This document shows, in pieces, positions 16,074 through 24,870 of a stretch of 64,000 nt of DNA (position 1 is its first letter; each line of letters opens with the position of its first letter). Source of the stretch: CAZJYI01 sp964550025. GTDB lineage: Bacteria; Verrucomicrobiota; Kiritimatiellia; UBA8416; CAYOBW01. Location of the stretch: the NCBI GenBank assembly GCA_964550025.1, contig CAZJYI010000021.1, positions 37,246-101,245 of the forward strand, written 5' to 3'. Made by a program: the position numbers and the translations under genes. The notes below the pieces were generated by a model. It saw only the letters and a program-made list of their open reading frames with translations. It had not been told where the DNA came from and did no database searches.

Positions 16074-16949
16074 CTACGCCTTCAAGTCGTTGTACATCTC
16101 GAACGCCGTCTCCGGCTTGGCGTCGTCGTGGACGACGGCCCGCACGGCCTGGATCATGGCGACCGGGTCTTCCGCCTGGAAGATGTTGCGCCCCATGTCG
16201 ACTCCCATGGCGCCCTGGTCTATGGCCATGTACGCCATCTTCAGCGCGTCGAGCTCGGGAAGCTTCTTGCCGCCCGCGATCACGATCGGGACGGGGCAGG
16301 CCGCGGTCACCTTCTCGAAGCCCTCGGCACAGAAGTACGTTTTTACAACCTGGGCCCCGTTTTCGGCGATAACCCTCGCACCCATCGCGAGATAGCGTGC
16401 GTCGCGGGTCAGTTCCTTGCCGACGGCGTTGACGCCGAGGGTCGGGATGCCGTATCGCAGGCCGGTCTCGATCATCTTGCACATGTTGCGGATCGTGAGT
16501 GCCTCGAACTTGCCGCCAATGGCGCACATGACCGCCATCATGGTCGCGTTCAGGCGGATCGCGTCCTCGATCTCCACGCCGACGCATTCGTCGTTGAGCT
16601 CGGTCAGGATCGTCGACCCGGCCGAACAGCGCAGGGAGATGGGCTTGTTGAACGTCGGCGGGATCACCGTCCGCAGGATGCCGCGTGCGCACATCAGGCA
16701 GTCCGCGTACTCGAGCAGCGGGGTGATCGTGAGATCGATCCGCTCCAGTCCCGAGGTCGGTCCCATGATGTACCCGTGGTCAAAGGCGAGCATCACGGTT
16801 CTGCCGGATCGCTGGTCAAACACGCGGGACAGACGGTCCTTCATGCCCCAATCGTAATTGTTTGCGCCCTTGAGCGTGTAGAGCCTGTTTTCCTGCGGCG
16901 TACCTATGCCGTAGTCTTTTGCGTCAATATTACCGGTTGCTTCTGGCAT
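16074..16949 (-). CDS. LsrF/DhnA-type class I aldolase
   Basis: A 291-residue TIM-barrel enzyme very like E. coli LsrF along its whole length: TLKG...DWGMKDRLSR, VMLAFDHGYIMGPTSGLERID, CARGILRTVIPP, and IAGGKKLPE...DQGAMGVDMGRNIFQ. The Schiff-base lysine falls at Lys203 in VVKTYF, the same number as in LsrF. LsrF cleaves the phosphorylated AI-2 product as a thiolase; other DhnA members are fructose-bisphosphate-type aldolases. No other lsr gene is present. The gene is last in an operon with a sugar isomerase and DhaK/DhaL, so a phosphoketose aldolase role is likelier than AI-2 catabolism. ATG 16949 matches family length; the frame upstream is open but Arg-rich and not protein-like. Confidence 0.85.
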   Translation of the reverse strand: MPEATGNIDAKDYGIGTPQENRLYTLKGANNYDWGMKDRLSRVFDQRSGRTVMLAFDHGYIMGPTSGLERIDLTITPLLEYADCLMCARGILRTVIPPTFNKPISLRCSAGSTILTELNDECVGVEIEDAIRLNATMMAVMCAIGGKFEALTIRNMCKMIETGLRYGIPTLGVNAVGKELTRDARYLAMGARVIAENGAQVVKTYFCAEGFEKVTAACPVPIVIAGGKKLPELDALKMAYMAIDQGAMGVDMGRNIFQAEDPVAMIQAVRAVVHDDAKPETAFEMYNDLKA

Positions 16950-16992
16950 CGATTGTTGTCCTTTTCGTTTGTTGCATACTTTGGGGAGAAAC

Positions 16993-17622
16993 CTAGGCTG
17001 CGCCTTCCGCCATGCCGCGGAAGAACATCGACATCGACGTGGCGCCGGGATCCTGGTGTCCGATGGACCGTTCCCCCAGGTTGCGCGCTCTGCCGAACTT
17101 GGCAACCATGTTCCTGGTCGCCTCGGCGCCCGCCTCGGCCGCCGTTGCCGCCTTGTCCAGAAGGACGGCAGGCTCGTCGCCGGCCGCCGCCTCCATGGCT
17201 TCAACGGCGGGAATCAGGGCGTCCATCATCGTTTTGTCGCCGACCTTGGCGGTGGTGATGGCCTGAAGCTGCGTCAAACCGGCCCTGAACATGCCGGCAA
17301 GCAACGCGCCGTCCATTTCGGACGCATCGCCGGCCGCGCCGGCCATACCCATGAACAGGGAACCGAGCAACGGACCGGTCGAACCGGCGTCAATGCTCAT
17401 GACCGACATGGCTGACGAGCTCAACATGGCCGGGATCGCCGGTGTGTCGCAACCGTCGATGCCCTGCTCGAGCGCTTTCATCGCCGTCTGCATGGCGACG
17501 CCGTGGTCGCCATCGCCCGTGGCGGAATCAAGCTGCGTGAGCAGGTCCACCCCTGATTTCACTTTCCCGGCCGCCGCGCGCAGCACGCCGACCAGACCGT
17601 CGTAGTCTAGTGTCGCCGACAT
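16993..17622 (-). CDS. dhaL: dihydroxyacetone kinase-type subunit DhaL
   Basis: A 209-residue all-helical nucleotide-binding subunit of the DAK family. The Mg-ADP/ATP-binding aspartates lie in LDSATGDGDHG (Asp32, Asp37, Asp39), and SIDAGSTGPLLGSLFMGMAG and GDKTMMDAL are the other family motifs. The start has AGGAG 8 bases upstream. It lies between dhaK and the aldolase. DhaL transfers phosphate to the substrate held by DhaK. No DhaM or PTS protein is seen, so phosphate may come directly from ATP, or from a PTS partner elsewhere. The substrate may be a ketose other than dihydroxyacetone. Confidence 0.88.
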   Translation of the reverse strand: MSATLDYDGLVGVLRAAAGKVKSGVDLLTQLDSATGDGDHGVAMQTAMKALEQGIDGCDTPAIPAMLSSSAMSVMSIDAGSTGPLLGSLFMGMAGAAGDASEMDGALLAGMFRAGLTQLQAITTAKVGDKTMMDALIPAVEAMEAAAGDEPAVLLDKAATAAEAGAEATRNMVAKFGRARNLGERSIGHQDPGATSMSMFFRGMAEGAA

Positions 17623-17644
17623 CGTGGTGTCTCCTGCTTCCGTT

Positions 17645-18643
17645 CTAGCGAACCGTCCAGCCAGGGGTGTCGCAGGGAGCGTCGAACAGCTCGATCAGTT
17701 CATCGTCCATCTTGGCGATGAAGAGCTGGAAGCCTGCCATCTCCTGGACGGTGAGGTACTCGCCCGCCATGGAGCGGACCATCTCGATTCCCTGCTCCGC
17801 CAGCAGCTTGTTGACCGAGTTGAGCACGATGTACTGTTCCATGAGCGTCGTGCCGCCGCAACCGTTGACCATCACCATGACCTTGTCGCCCGAGGACAGG
17901 TCCATCGTGGCAAGCAGCTTGTCGAGCATGACCTTGGCGGTTTCATCGGCCGTCGCCATCTTCATGATGACGCCGCCACCTTCGCCGTGCTGCCCCATGC
18001 CGACTTCCATCTCGTCGTCGGCAATCTCGCCAATCGCGTCGCCCGTCTGAGGGTGCGTGGCTGCCTTGCAGGCGACGATGAGGGTGCGCATGCCTTCGTT
18101 GAAACGTTCGCCGATCGCGACGATTTCGTCGAGGCTCTTGCCGGCCTCCGCGGCCGCGCCGACGATCTTGTACAGCGGAATGCATCCCACGAGCCCGCGA
18201 CGGTCCTCCAGGGGAGCATCCTTGCCGGCGGAGATATCCTCGTGCGTCAGGATCTTCTGGATGTTGATGCCTTCCTGGGTGGCCATGTTGAAAGCCATGT
18301 TGCCGGACAGAACGTCTCCCGCATGATTAAGGATCACCAGCAGCGTGCCGGCGTCGCGCTTCGTGGCCTTGAGTGCCTCGATCACGGCCGGGGCGCCGGG
18401 AGCGGCAAAGATGCCCCCCGCCACGCTGGCGTCCAGCATGCCCTCTCCGACGAACGCGCTCAGCGCCGGCTCGTGGCCCTGGCCGCCGAGGGTCACGATC
18501 GCCACCTTGTCGTCGGCCTTGGGCGTCGTGCGAACCACCGACTTGCCCTCCAACGCAACCTTCTTGCCGTTGGCCAGGATGAAACCTCCCATCAATTCTG
18601 TCGTGAGATCGTCAGCGGCGTTGATGAACTTCTTCATTGGCAT
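17645..18643 (-). CDS. dhaK: dihydroxyacetone kinase-type substrate-binding subunit DhaK
   Basis: A 332-residue protein starting at an ATG with AAGGAGT upstream. It keeps the substrate-binding residues of DhaK: His57 in GGQGHEP, Asp110 in NHAGD (NYTGD in E. coli) and the covalent hemiaminal His219 in MGQHGEGGG. The glycine-rich loop is one residue shorter than the usual GGGSGHEP, and the family's IHGEPG is replaced by QHGEGG. Both changes line the substrate pocket, so a substrate other than dihydroxyacetone (for example a longer ketose) is plausible. It is 22 bases upstream of dhaL. It is second in the operon after the cupin isomerase. Confidence 0.87.
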   Translation of the reverse strand: MPMKKFINAADDLTTELMGGFILANGKKVALEGKSVVRTTPKADDKVAIVTLGGQGHEPALSAFVGEGMLDASVAGGIFAAPGAPAVIEALKATKRDAGTLLVILNHAGDVLSGNMAFNMATQEGINIQKILTHEDISAGKDAPLEDRRGLVGCIPLYKIVGAAAEAGKSLDEIVAIGERFNEGMRTLIVACKAATHPQTGDAIGEIADDEMEVGMGQHGEGGGVIMKMATADETAKVMLDKLLATMDLSSGDKVMVMVNGCGGTTLMEQYIVLNSVNKLLAEQGIEMVRSMAGEYLTVQEMAGFQLFIAKMDDELIELFDAPCDTPGWTVR

Positions 18644-18809
18644 GGTACTTACTCCTTCTTGTGTTGTGCCTGTCCTCTTCTCTCTGTCCACGCGCCCTTT
18701 TCCACCGTCACGCGTCTCCCCGTAGCCGCGAGCGCTTGCCCCGCCGAATCCGCCACGGGCGGAGAAGGCGGGTGCGCGAGTGGACACCTCTCCTGCTGCA
18801 AACGTCTCC

Positions 18810-19382
18810 CTAGAAAACCACCGTCTGGTTCGTGAATTCGAGCGCCGCGTCGTAGTGTGGCGTGCCGTACTCGGTGACGATGGCCCCCTCGGGACCGCCG
18901 ATCATGAAATGCTTGGCCGTCGGACGGTTCAACGTGGCGAGCTCGCCTTCGCCCACCGGCGTGCAGTGCCGCACCGTGATGGCGTTGGCCGTCAACTGGC
19001 TTTCCGGCAGACGGCATGGCAGATCGGCCGTCGGCTCGCCCTCCCCGAGCGTGTAGATCATACCGTGCCGCACGTGCCAGGATTCGACCTTGGCCGGGCC
19101 GTCGTCACAGTCGTTGTGACCGTGCTCGACGATCATCTGCCCCGGCAGAAGGTAGATCTCGTGCGCGAAGTAGTTGTAGTCGGTATTGTTGATCCAGAAC
19201 GTGCCCGCCATGCCGACGTTGACGAAGTCGCCCTGGCCGAAATCAGTTGCCCAGAATGCGTCCGTCCTGAGCACCGGGGAGATCGGGTACCCGAAGCGCT
19301 TCATCATGTCGTAGTACGCCGCGTACGCCTTCTCCTTACTGAAGACACCGTCCTCATAGAAATCGCAGTTCTGCAAAGCCAT
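18810..19382 (-). CDS. D-lyxose isomerase-type cupin sugar isomerase
   Basis: A 190-residue cupin. Metal ligands fit the D-lyxose ketol-isomerase family: His87 and His89 in IVEHGHND, Glu100 in KVESWHVRHG, and His158 in TAKHFMIGGPEGAIVTEYGT. Such enzymes use Mn2+ to interconvert lyxose/xylulose and mannose/fructose. The start follows CCGGAGGGACT and gives a family-like N-terminus. It is the first gene of the operon isomerase-dhaK-dhaL-aldolase, consistent with an aldose to ketose to ketose-phosphate to triose-phosphate route. The 166-base gap to dhaK shows no obvious signal. A related sugar (4-, 5- or 6-carbon, perhaps a uronate) cannot be excluded. Confidence 0.75.
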   Translation of the reverse strand: MALQNCDFYEDGVFSKEKAYAAYYDMMKRFGYPISPVLRTDAFWATDFGQGDFVNVGMAGTFWINNTDYNYFAHEIYLLPGQMIVEHGHNDCDDGPAKVESWHVRHGMIYTLGEGEPTADLPCRLPESQLTANAITVRHCTPVGEGELATLNRPTAKHFMIGGPEGAIVTEYGTPHYDAALEFTNQTVVF

Positions 19383-19869
19383 AGTCCCTCCGGTACATGA
19401 CACGATTCGAGCCGGACACGCAGTATGGCCCGTCAAGCTGCCCGGGTCAACAGCGTTTGCGAGGTTGCGTGGGTTGCGGGACTTTGCTTTGGACCGCGGC
19501 TGTGCGTCTATCGTAGTACGCTGCGATACAGCGACCAACCGCATCTCAAGCGCGCCACGGTCTCATCCGCGAATGATGACGGCGACACGCGCTGCGCCTG
19601 CTACGGCGTGGCACACGATAGCGGTGGATGATACCGAGATTCTCCCCTCGTTCCCCACTACCGGCCTCGCTCCCACCCCTACTCCAGCCCGTACTCTCTC
19701 CCCCGAACTCTTGGGGTAGTCATTTGGAGAGTAGGGGTTGGAGTAGGGGATGCCGTCCCCGGTTGAAAGGCTCCAAGTTGCAGATGTGCTCTGGAATCGG
19801 GGTGGCGGGCTTGCACCGGCCCCTCGTGATCGGATAGGGTCTCACACAACCTTATGCCGGAGGATCACG
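19383..19869. other. 487-base divergent intergenic region with a 23-bp inverted repeat
   Basis: This gap lies between the sugar-isomerase operon (-) and the PL11 lyase gene (+), so it should hold both promoters. I see no convincing -35/-10 pair. An imperfect inverted repeat has arms at 19676-19698 and 19727-19749 (21 of 23 positions pair). A smaller CCCC-GAACTCTT-GGGG hairpin lies between them. The arms are of the same C/T-rich, CCCCTACTCC type as sequence near 31560-31590. No coding region is supported. Confidence 0.6.
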
Positions 19870-22335
19870 ATGACAGAACGGATCGTTGCCGCGGTAGTAT
19901 CCGCTTGCCTGGCGGCGTCACATGCACCGTCGGCCCCGAAGCCCCTGCGTTTCGAAGCCGAAGAGTGGACCACTCCCGGCGCAGCCTGGATACGGGACAA
20001 GGACACGCCGGATCACTGGAACCTGTGGAGCACGGATCGGGACGCCGAGAAGAGGTGGTCGGGCGGGGGCGTTGTTCTCCGGAGCCCGATCGTGAAGCAG
20101 GATCGCCGGACCCCCGACGAAGGAGCGCCGCCCCTTCACACGAAGATCAGGGGAATCCCGAAAGGGACCTACGACGTTGACGTGAGGATCGGCCGGGTCG
20201 TGGCGGTTTCGCTCGACGGAAAGACGTGGCGGCGCTTCCGCGGTGGGATGCTGATGGACAGCCGGCGCATCGATGACGGTATTCTGGAACTGTGGGTTGA
20301 CGACCGCTACGCCAACGAGGGCAATGTCGGCGCCGCCTACTACGACTACGTCGAGCTGGTGCCGCATCCCGAGATCGTTCCCAAACCGCGCGTACGGGGT
20401 TGGGCTGAGAAGCGGGTCGAGGAACGCCTGGGCCGCGGCGTGGTTGCCGTCCCGGCGGAGAAAGGGGTGTACGTGGGCTGGCGGTTGCTGCGCGACGACC
20501 CGCCCGACGTTGCGTTCGATGTCCTGCGGAGAGCAGGGGAGGGGGAGGAGACGAAGGTCAACTCCGCCCCTGTCACGGCGACCTGTGACCTTGTCGACGC
20601 TGGCGCCCCGCGCGGCGTGCCGTTGACCTACCGCGTGCGCCCTGTTGGCGGCGCGTGCGGCGGAGAGGCGCTTGTCACGGTTGACGACAATGTCCGGCCA
20701 TACCTGGCGATCAAGCTGGATGGGAACCACACTTTTCAAAAGTGCGGCCTTGGCGATCTCGACGGCGACGGACGGTACGACTACGTGATCAAGCAGCCCA
20801 ACGCCAACATAGATCCCTGGTACAAGTACTGGAAGCCCTCGCCCGACACGTACAAGATCGAAGCCTACCGCCACGACGGGCGCCTGCTCTGGCGCAACGA
20901 CATGGGATGGGCCATCGAACGGGGCATCTGGTACTCCCCGTACATCGTGCACGACCTCGACGGCGACGGGAGAGCCGAGGTGGCGGCCAAAATGGGGGAG
21001 GGGGATCCGCGCGATGATGACGGCAAGGTGCGCTCGGGACCGGAGTGGCTCGTGGTCTGGGACGGCCTGACCGGCAAGGAGCGTGCGCGCGTGCCGTGGC
21101 CGAATCGGGAAGGATTCGGGGAGGGCGATCGCGGGTACAACTATGCCGCACGCAACCAGATTGCCGTTGCCCGTCTCGACGGCAAAACCCCATGCGTCAT
21201 CGCGTTGCGCGGAACCTACAACGTCATGAAGGCCGATGCGTACATGCTGGTGGGCGGCAGGCTGCAGAACGTGTGGAGTTACCGCGATTCCGAAGGCGGG
21301 CGGCGGTATCGCGGACAAGGCGCGCACTTCACGCACTGTTCCGACATCGACGGGGACGGCCGTGACGAAGTGATCCTGGGCAGCGCCGTGATTGACGACA
21401 ACGGTTCGCCACTGTGGTCGACCGGGCTTGGGCATCCCGATCATCTCTTCATCAGCGACATTGATCCCGCCCGCCCGGGACTCGAGATCTACTATGGGAT
21501 CGAGACGCGCAACCCGCGCAACGGCATGTGCCTCGTCGATGCGAAGTTGGGGGAAATCCTGTGGGGTTACGATGGCCCGACGAAGCACATTCATGCGTTG
21601 GGCATGTGTTCCGACCTGGATGCCCGCTACCTCGGCTGCGAGGCCTACGGGGCTGACTCCGTGTCACACAAGCTGCACGGGGACCCCTGGCTGTGGAGCG
21701 CCTCGGGCAAGCTGCTCAGCCGCAAGGTCAATTTCAAGTTCGGCGTGCCGGTGGCCTTCTGGGATGCCGACGTACAGCGCGAGATAATCCGTGGCGGCAA
21801 GGTCTTCAACTACCGTGGCGAGGGTGTACTGGCGAAGATCAGCGGCAAGGTGGTCCAGGTCGCCGATATTCTCGGCGACTGGCGCGAGGAGCTGATCGTG
21901 TCGTCACCCGGCGAACTGCGGATCTACACCACGACGATCCCCGCGGCCGATCGCCGCGTCTGCCTCATGCAGGATCCCTTCTATCGCATGGACGTGGCCA
22001 TGGGGTCGATGGGGTACACACCCGTCCCCATGCCGTCGCGCGCGTTCGAGACCGACGTGCCCAACGTGAGCCTCACCCTGGTCGATCGAGAACAGGGGAC
22101 CGTCGAAGTCGTGATCACGGCTCCCCGGGAACGGGGAATCGAGGGCAGAGTGCGTCTGAGCGTGGACGGCGGCAGCGTGGATCCGGCCAATATTGCCGCC
22201 TCGCTCGCGCCGTTCGGGCGCGTGACGCGAGAGGTCCGAGTGCGTCTCCCGGAGAGCAGCGTCACTCATCCCTGGTTGACGGCCACGCTGACAGCCGAAG
22301 GGGGCTCCGAACGCGTGACTCGGACGCCGCTGTGA
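19870..22335 (+). CDS. secreted family 11 polysaccharide (rhamnogalacturonan) lyase
   Basis: An 821-residue protein with a short signal sequence (about 1-20). An N-terminal beta domain (about 25-170) and a fibronectin-like segment come before the eight-bladed propeller catalytic domain. Asp-rich calcium loops typical of PL11 recur: GLGDLDGDGRYDYVIK, VHDLDGDGRAEVAAK and CSDIDGDGRDEVILG. Other family landmarks are WYKYWKPSPDTYKIEAY, GMCSDLDARYLGCE and DPFYRMDVAMGSMGYTP. PL11 enzymes cut the backbone of rhamnogalacturonan I, a pectin region. The ATG has GGAGG at 7 bases. The protein is probably periplasmic or extracellular. It marks the region as a plant polysaccharide degradation locus together with the genes at 22.5-29.6 kb. 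Confidence 0.9.
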   Translation: MTERIVAAVVSACLAASHAPSAPKPLRFEAEEWTTPGAAWIRDKDTPDHWNLWSTDRDAEKRWSGGGVVLRSPIVKQDRRTPDEGAPPLHTKIRGIPKGTYDVDVRIGRVVAVSLDGKTWRRFRGGMLMDSRRIDDGILELWVDDRYANEGNVGAAYYDYVELVPHPEIVPKPRVRGWAEKRVEERLGRGVVAVPAEKGVYVGWRLLRDDPPDVAFDVLRRAGEGEETKVNSAPVTATCDLVDAGAPRGVPLTYRVRPVGGACGGEALVTVDDNVRPYLAIKLDGNHTFQKCGLGDLDGDGRYDYVIKQPNANIDPWYKYWKPSPDTYKIEAYRHDGRLLWRNDMGWAIERGIWYSPYIVHDLDGDGRAEVAAKMGEGDPRDDDGKVRSGPEWLVVWDGLTGKERARVPWPNREGFGEGDRGYNYAARNQIAVARLDGKTPCVIALRGTYNVMKADAYMLVGGRLQNVWSYRDSEGGRRYRGQGAHFTHCSDIDGDGRDEVILGSAVIDDNGSPLWSTGLGHPDHLFISDIDPARPGLEIYYGIETRNPRNGMCLVDAKLGEILWGYDGPTKHIHALGMCSDLDARYLGCEAYGADSVSHKLHGDPWLWSASGKLLSRKVNFKFGVPVAFWDADVQREIIRGGKVFNYRGEGVLAKISGKVVQVADILGDWREELIVSSPGELRIYTTTIPAADRRVCLMQDPFYRMDVAMGSMGYTPVPMPSRAFETDVPNVSLTLVDREQGTVEVVITAPRERGIEGRVRLSVDGGSVDPANIAASLAPFGRVTREVRVRLPESSVTHPWLTATLTAEGGSERVTRTPL

Positions 22336-22545
22336 TTGGTATCTGTTGAGGGAAACAGTAGTCCGTCCGCCGCGGCGGAAACGCGGGCTTCCCCTGAAGG
22401 CGCGTTTTCGCCCCAGTTTCAGCCTGTTTCCGGCATCCGCCTTCGCCGAGCTTTGGCGCGACACCGAAGCAGGCTGCTTGGGAACATACAGAACCATCCT
22501 CCGCAACGGGAACGGACTACCGATGCTGGGACTACGGGTGCACGG

Positions 22546-23337
22546 TCACCGGCTGGCCTGCCCCTCCGCCTTGTCCGGCGCGGGCATGGTCACCTTGCCC
22601 GTCGCGGCCCACTCCGCTCCGCGTAGGAGCAGGGCCTGGAAGCCGGGGCTGGCCATGGACTTAGCGTCGTGACCGAGAACCAGTCCGAAGTTGCGCCCCT
22701 GTCCAAAGGCGTTCACCAGGGCCGATGGTTCCCAGTTCCCCGTTCCGCGCTTCTCCTTGGCCGAGAAGGACTCGGTCAGTACCGTGACGCCAGCCTGCGT
22801 GCCGGGCCGGTTCCATAGCTCGTCGTGCGTTTCAAAAGGCTCCAATCCGCGCGTGATGGGGTGTTCGACCACAGTAGGCTTCACGCGAAAGTCGTGCCGG
22901 GGGCCGTGTCCCGTCTGGCCCAGTTTCCACGCGAACCCGCACAGTTCCTGGTACTCGGGCCAACCCTTGTAGAACGAACATGACCCGGCATGGACGACCA
23001 CGTGCCCCTTGCCGTTTCTGACGAAGTCGAGATACGCCTTGCGCAGCTCAGGTGACCATTGCTCCTCGACCTTCTTGTTCTTCCACGAGTTCCAGTCGCT
23101 GACGATGACGTCGTACTTGTCGAGATCGCCCGGGGCCAGTTTCTCGGGAGACTCGGTGACTTCAACCGAGAAACGCCCGGACTCCTCCAGGATCTTCTTC
23201 AGGCACGGCGTCGTTTCGCGCCAGTTGTGGTTGTTGAGGCCGCTGAGGATGAGTGCCTTCAACGGTTCGGTTTCAGCGGTGACTGTCGCGGCCGCGGCGA
23301 GCAGGCAGGAGATGATAATGGCAGGTAGGTAGCGCAT
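22546..23337 (-). CDS. secreted ThuA-like (glutamine amidotransferase-fold) protein
   Basis: A 263-residue protein with a signal peptide (about 1-22). A ThuA-type domain follows: ALILSGLNNHNWRET, YDVIVSDWNSWKN, LDFVRNGKGHVVVHAGSCSF, and HPITRGLEPFETHDELWNRP. ThuA domains accompany Gfo/Idh oxidoreductases and sugar isomerases in trehalose and other (often 3-keto) sugar pathways; their chemistry is poorly defined. It is the last gene of the operon that begins at 27113, separated from the Gfo/Idh gene by about 260 bases of hairpin repeats, so its expression may be reduced or separate. The start at 23337 has GAGGAAC upstream; an ATG 27 bases earlier would precede the signal with polar residues. 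Confidence 0.87.
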   Translation of the reverse strand: MRYLPAIIISCLLAAAATVTAETEPLKALILSGLNNHNWRETTPCLKKILEESGRFSVEVTESPEKLAPGDLDKYDVIVSDWNSWKNKKVEEQWSPELRKAYLDFVRNGKGHVVVHAGSCSFYKGWPEYQELCGFAWKLGQTGHGPRHDFRVKPTVVEHPITRGLEPFETHDELWNRPGTQAGVTVLTESFSAKEKRGTGNWEPSALVNAFGQGRNFGLVLGHDAKSMASPGFQALLLRGAEWAATGKVTMPAPDKAEGQASR

Positions 23338-23524
23338 GTGTTTGTTCCTCTTCAATGTCCCCACCGGCCTTGTGCCGGTGGAACGAAAGACCGATATACA
23401 GCGGTAATACCGCCGGGCATCCTGAGCCCGGATGGAGCAAGAGACGAGTGAAATCTCTCTTTGCTCCTGGCGGGCTCCATGACTCCTGTGAGTTTGTGTT
23501 GTCGGCTGTTCGCGTTGTCTGTCG

Positions 23525-23605
23525 CCGGCTGGAAGCCGGCACCACTCGCCACCGGCTGGAAGCCGGCGCTACTTGTCACCGGCTGGAAGCCGGCGTTACA
23601 CGATC
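23525..23605. repeat. three 27-bp tandem hairpin units (CCGGCTGGAAGCCGG)
   Basis: Units begin at 23525, 23552 and 23579 with an exact 27-base period. Each contains a self-complementary CCGGCTGGAAGCCGG core and a short variable tail. The array directly abuts, and slightly overlaps, the 3' end of the Gfo/Idh gene. On the minus strand it could act as stacked hairpins that protect or end the upstream message. Confidence 0.85.
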
Positions 23606-24870
23606 TCGCACTTCTTGGCGTCGAAGCGGGCGGTCTTGCCTTCGCGCATGGACTTCATCGCCATCTGGAGGATGGTCTGTGTCCGGAAGGCGAGGTCCAT
23701 CGGGCTCCAGGTGTTCTTGTCGCGCTTCCTGGCGCACTCGATCAGGTTCTTCCAGTGTTCCGTGTTGCTCTCACCGCGCTCGATCGGGATGCGCTGCGGG
23801 GCCTTGGCGCCCTTCTGCCGGATGGGCATGAAGAAGATCTCCTTGTTCTTCTCGATGGAGAGGCTGCCCTCCCAGCCGCGGATGACGGGGCAGCGCTGGC
23901 CCGCGCCGCGGCGGTCCGTCGTCTGGTAATCGTTGGCCTGCGTTCCCAGGACGGAGATCGTGACGTTTTCCGGGTACTGCGCGATCAGGTTGAACGTGTC
24001 GGGCACCTCGCGCAGCTTGTAGGAATAGCGATGAATGCCCCCGACCGCCACGACCTCGGAAGGGAAACCCACGCCGAGGATATCCACCACCTGTGTCAGG
24101 CAGTGCGGGTAAAGGTCGGTTACAGGACCGCCCGCGTAGTCTTCAAAGAGGCGCCAGCGGAAATAGCGGTCCACGCTGAATTCGCGCTTCGGTGCATCCC
24201 CCAGGAACGCCTCCCAGTTGAGATCCTTGCCGGGCTTGGCCTTGGCGTCGTCGACGCGCATGCCGCGCTCTCCCCAGTCGCCCACGCGGAAAAAGCCTGT
24301 TTCGCCGAACAGCGGTTGTCCAATCAGCCCCTCCTGCACCAGTTTCTTCATCTGGTGCCAGACACCGTCGCTCATGGCCTGTGTACCGACCTGGAAGACG
24401 CAGTCCGACTTGGCCACAACGTCTGCCAGTTTCTTGGTCAGTTCGAACTGGCGCCAGTGGGTTACCGGCTTTTCGCAGTAGACGTGTTTGCCTGCGTTGA
24501 CTGCGTCAATAGCCGCGTAGCCGTGATGATGATCCGGCGTGGCGATGCAGACGATATCTACGTCCTTGTCCTGCAACAGTTCGCGGTGGTCGTCGTAGCC
24601 GCGCGCGATTCCGAATTGCTTCTTCCTGCCCTCCATGCGGGGGCGATAGGTGTCACAGACCGCCACGAAATCGAGCGGCATTTTCTCGCGGTCGCGCAGG
24701 TGGCGGATCATGTTCATGTGCCCGCCCGCGCGCCCGCCGGCGCCGATGAAGCCGATGCCGATGCGGTCGTTGGCGCCCTGCGCCTTCGCGATGTTGAAGG
24801 CCGAAACGGCCGCCGCGCTCGTGGCCGTGGCCTGGATGAAGCTCCGTCGAGACATGTTCTGCTTCTTCAT
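23596..24870 (-). CDS. twin-arginine-exported Gfo/Idh/MocA oxidoreductase
   Basis: A 424-residue protein beginning with a Tat signal: SRRSFIQ near residue 7, followed by an alanine-rich hydrophobic run to about residue 30. This suggests periplasmic function with cofactor loaded before export. The Rossmann motif is GIGFIGAGGRAGGH, the EKP motif is in HVYCEKPVTH, and the catalytic domain shows GGPVTDLYPHCLTQVVDILG. Tat-exported Gfo/Idh proteins are abundant in planctomycetes and verrucomicrobia, and some act on glycosides with tightly bound NAD(P). It overlaps the DUF6807 gene by 4 bases and belongs to the operon 27113-22546. The substrate is unknown. Confidence 0.9.
   Translation of the reverse strand: MKKQNMSRRSFIQATATSAAAVSAFNIAKAQGANDRIGIGFIGAGGRAGGHMNMIRHLRDREKMPLDFVAVCDTYRPRMEGRKKQFGIARGYDDHRELLQDKDVDIVCIATPDHHHGYAAIDAVNAGKHVYCEKPVTHWRQFELTKKLADVVAKSDCVFQVGTQAMSDGVWHQMKKLVQEGLIGQPLFGETGFFRVGDWGERGMRVDDAKAKPGKDLNWEAFLGDAPKREFSVDRYFRWRLFEDYAGGPVTDLYPHCLTQVVDILGVGFPSEVVAVGGIHRYSYKLREVPDTFNLIAQYPENVTISVLGTQANDYQTTDRRGAGQRCPVIRGWEGSLSIEKNKEIFFMPIRQKGAKAPQRIPIERGESNTEHWKNLIECARKRDKNTWSPMDLAFRTQTILQMAMKSMREGKTARFDAKKCEIV

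Noticed and set aside
16074..19382. Reading the operon as an AI-2 (lsr) quorum-signal degradation system
   Set aside because: Only the LsrF-type aldolase is present. LsrK, LsrG, the Lsr transporter and LsrR are missing, and the partners are a sugar isomerase and DAK-type kinase subunits.
19918..21594. 558-codon minus-strand frame
   Set aside because: It lies entirely inside the PL11 lyase gene on the opposite strand and has no recognisable fold or ribosome site.
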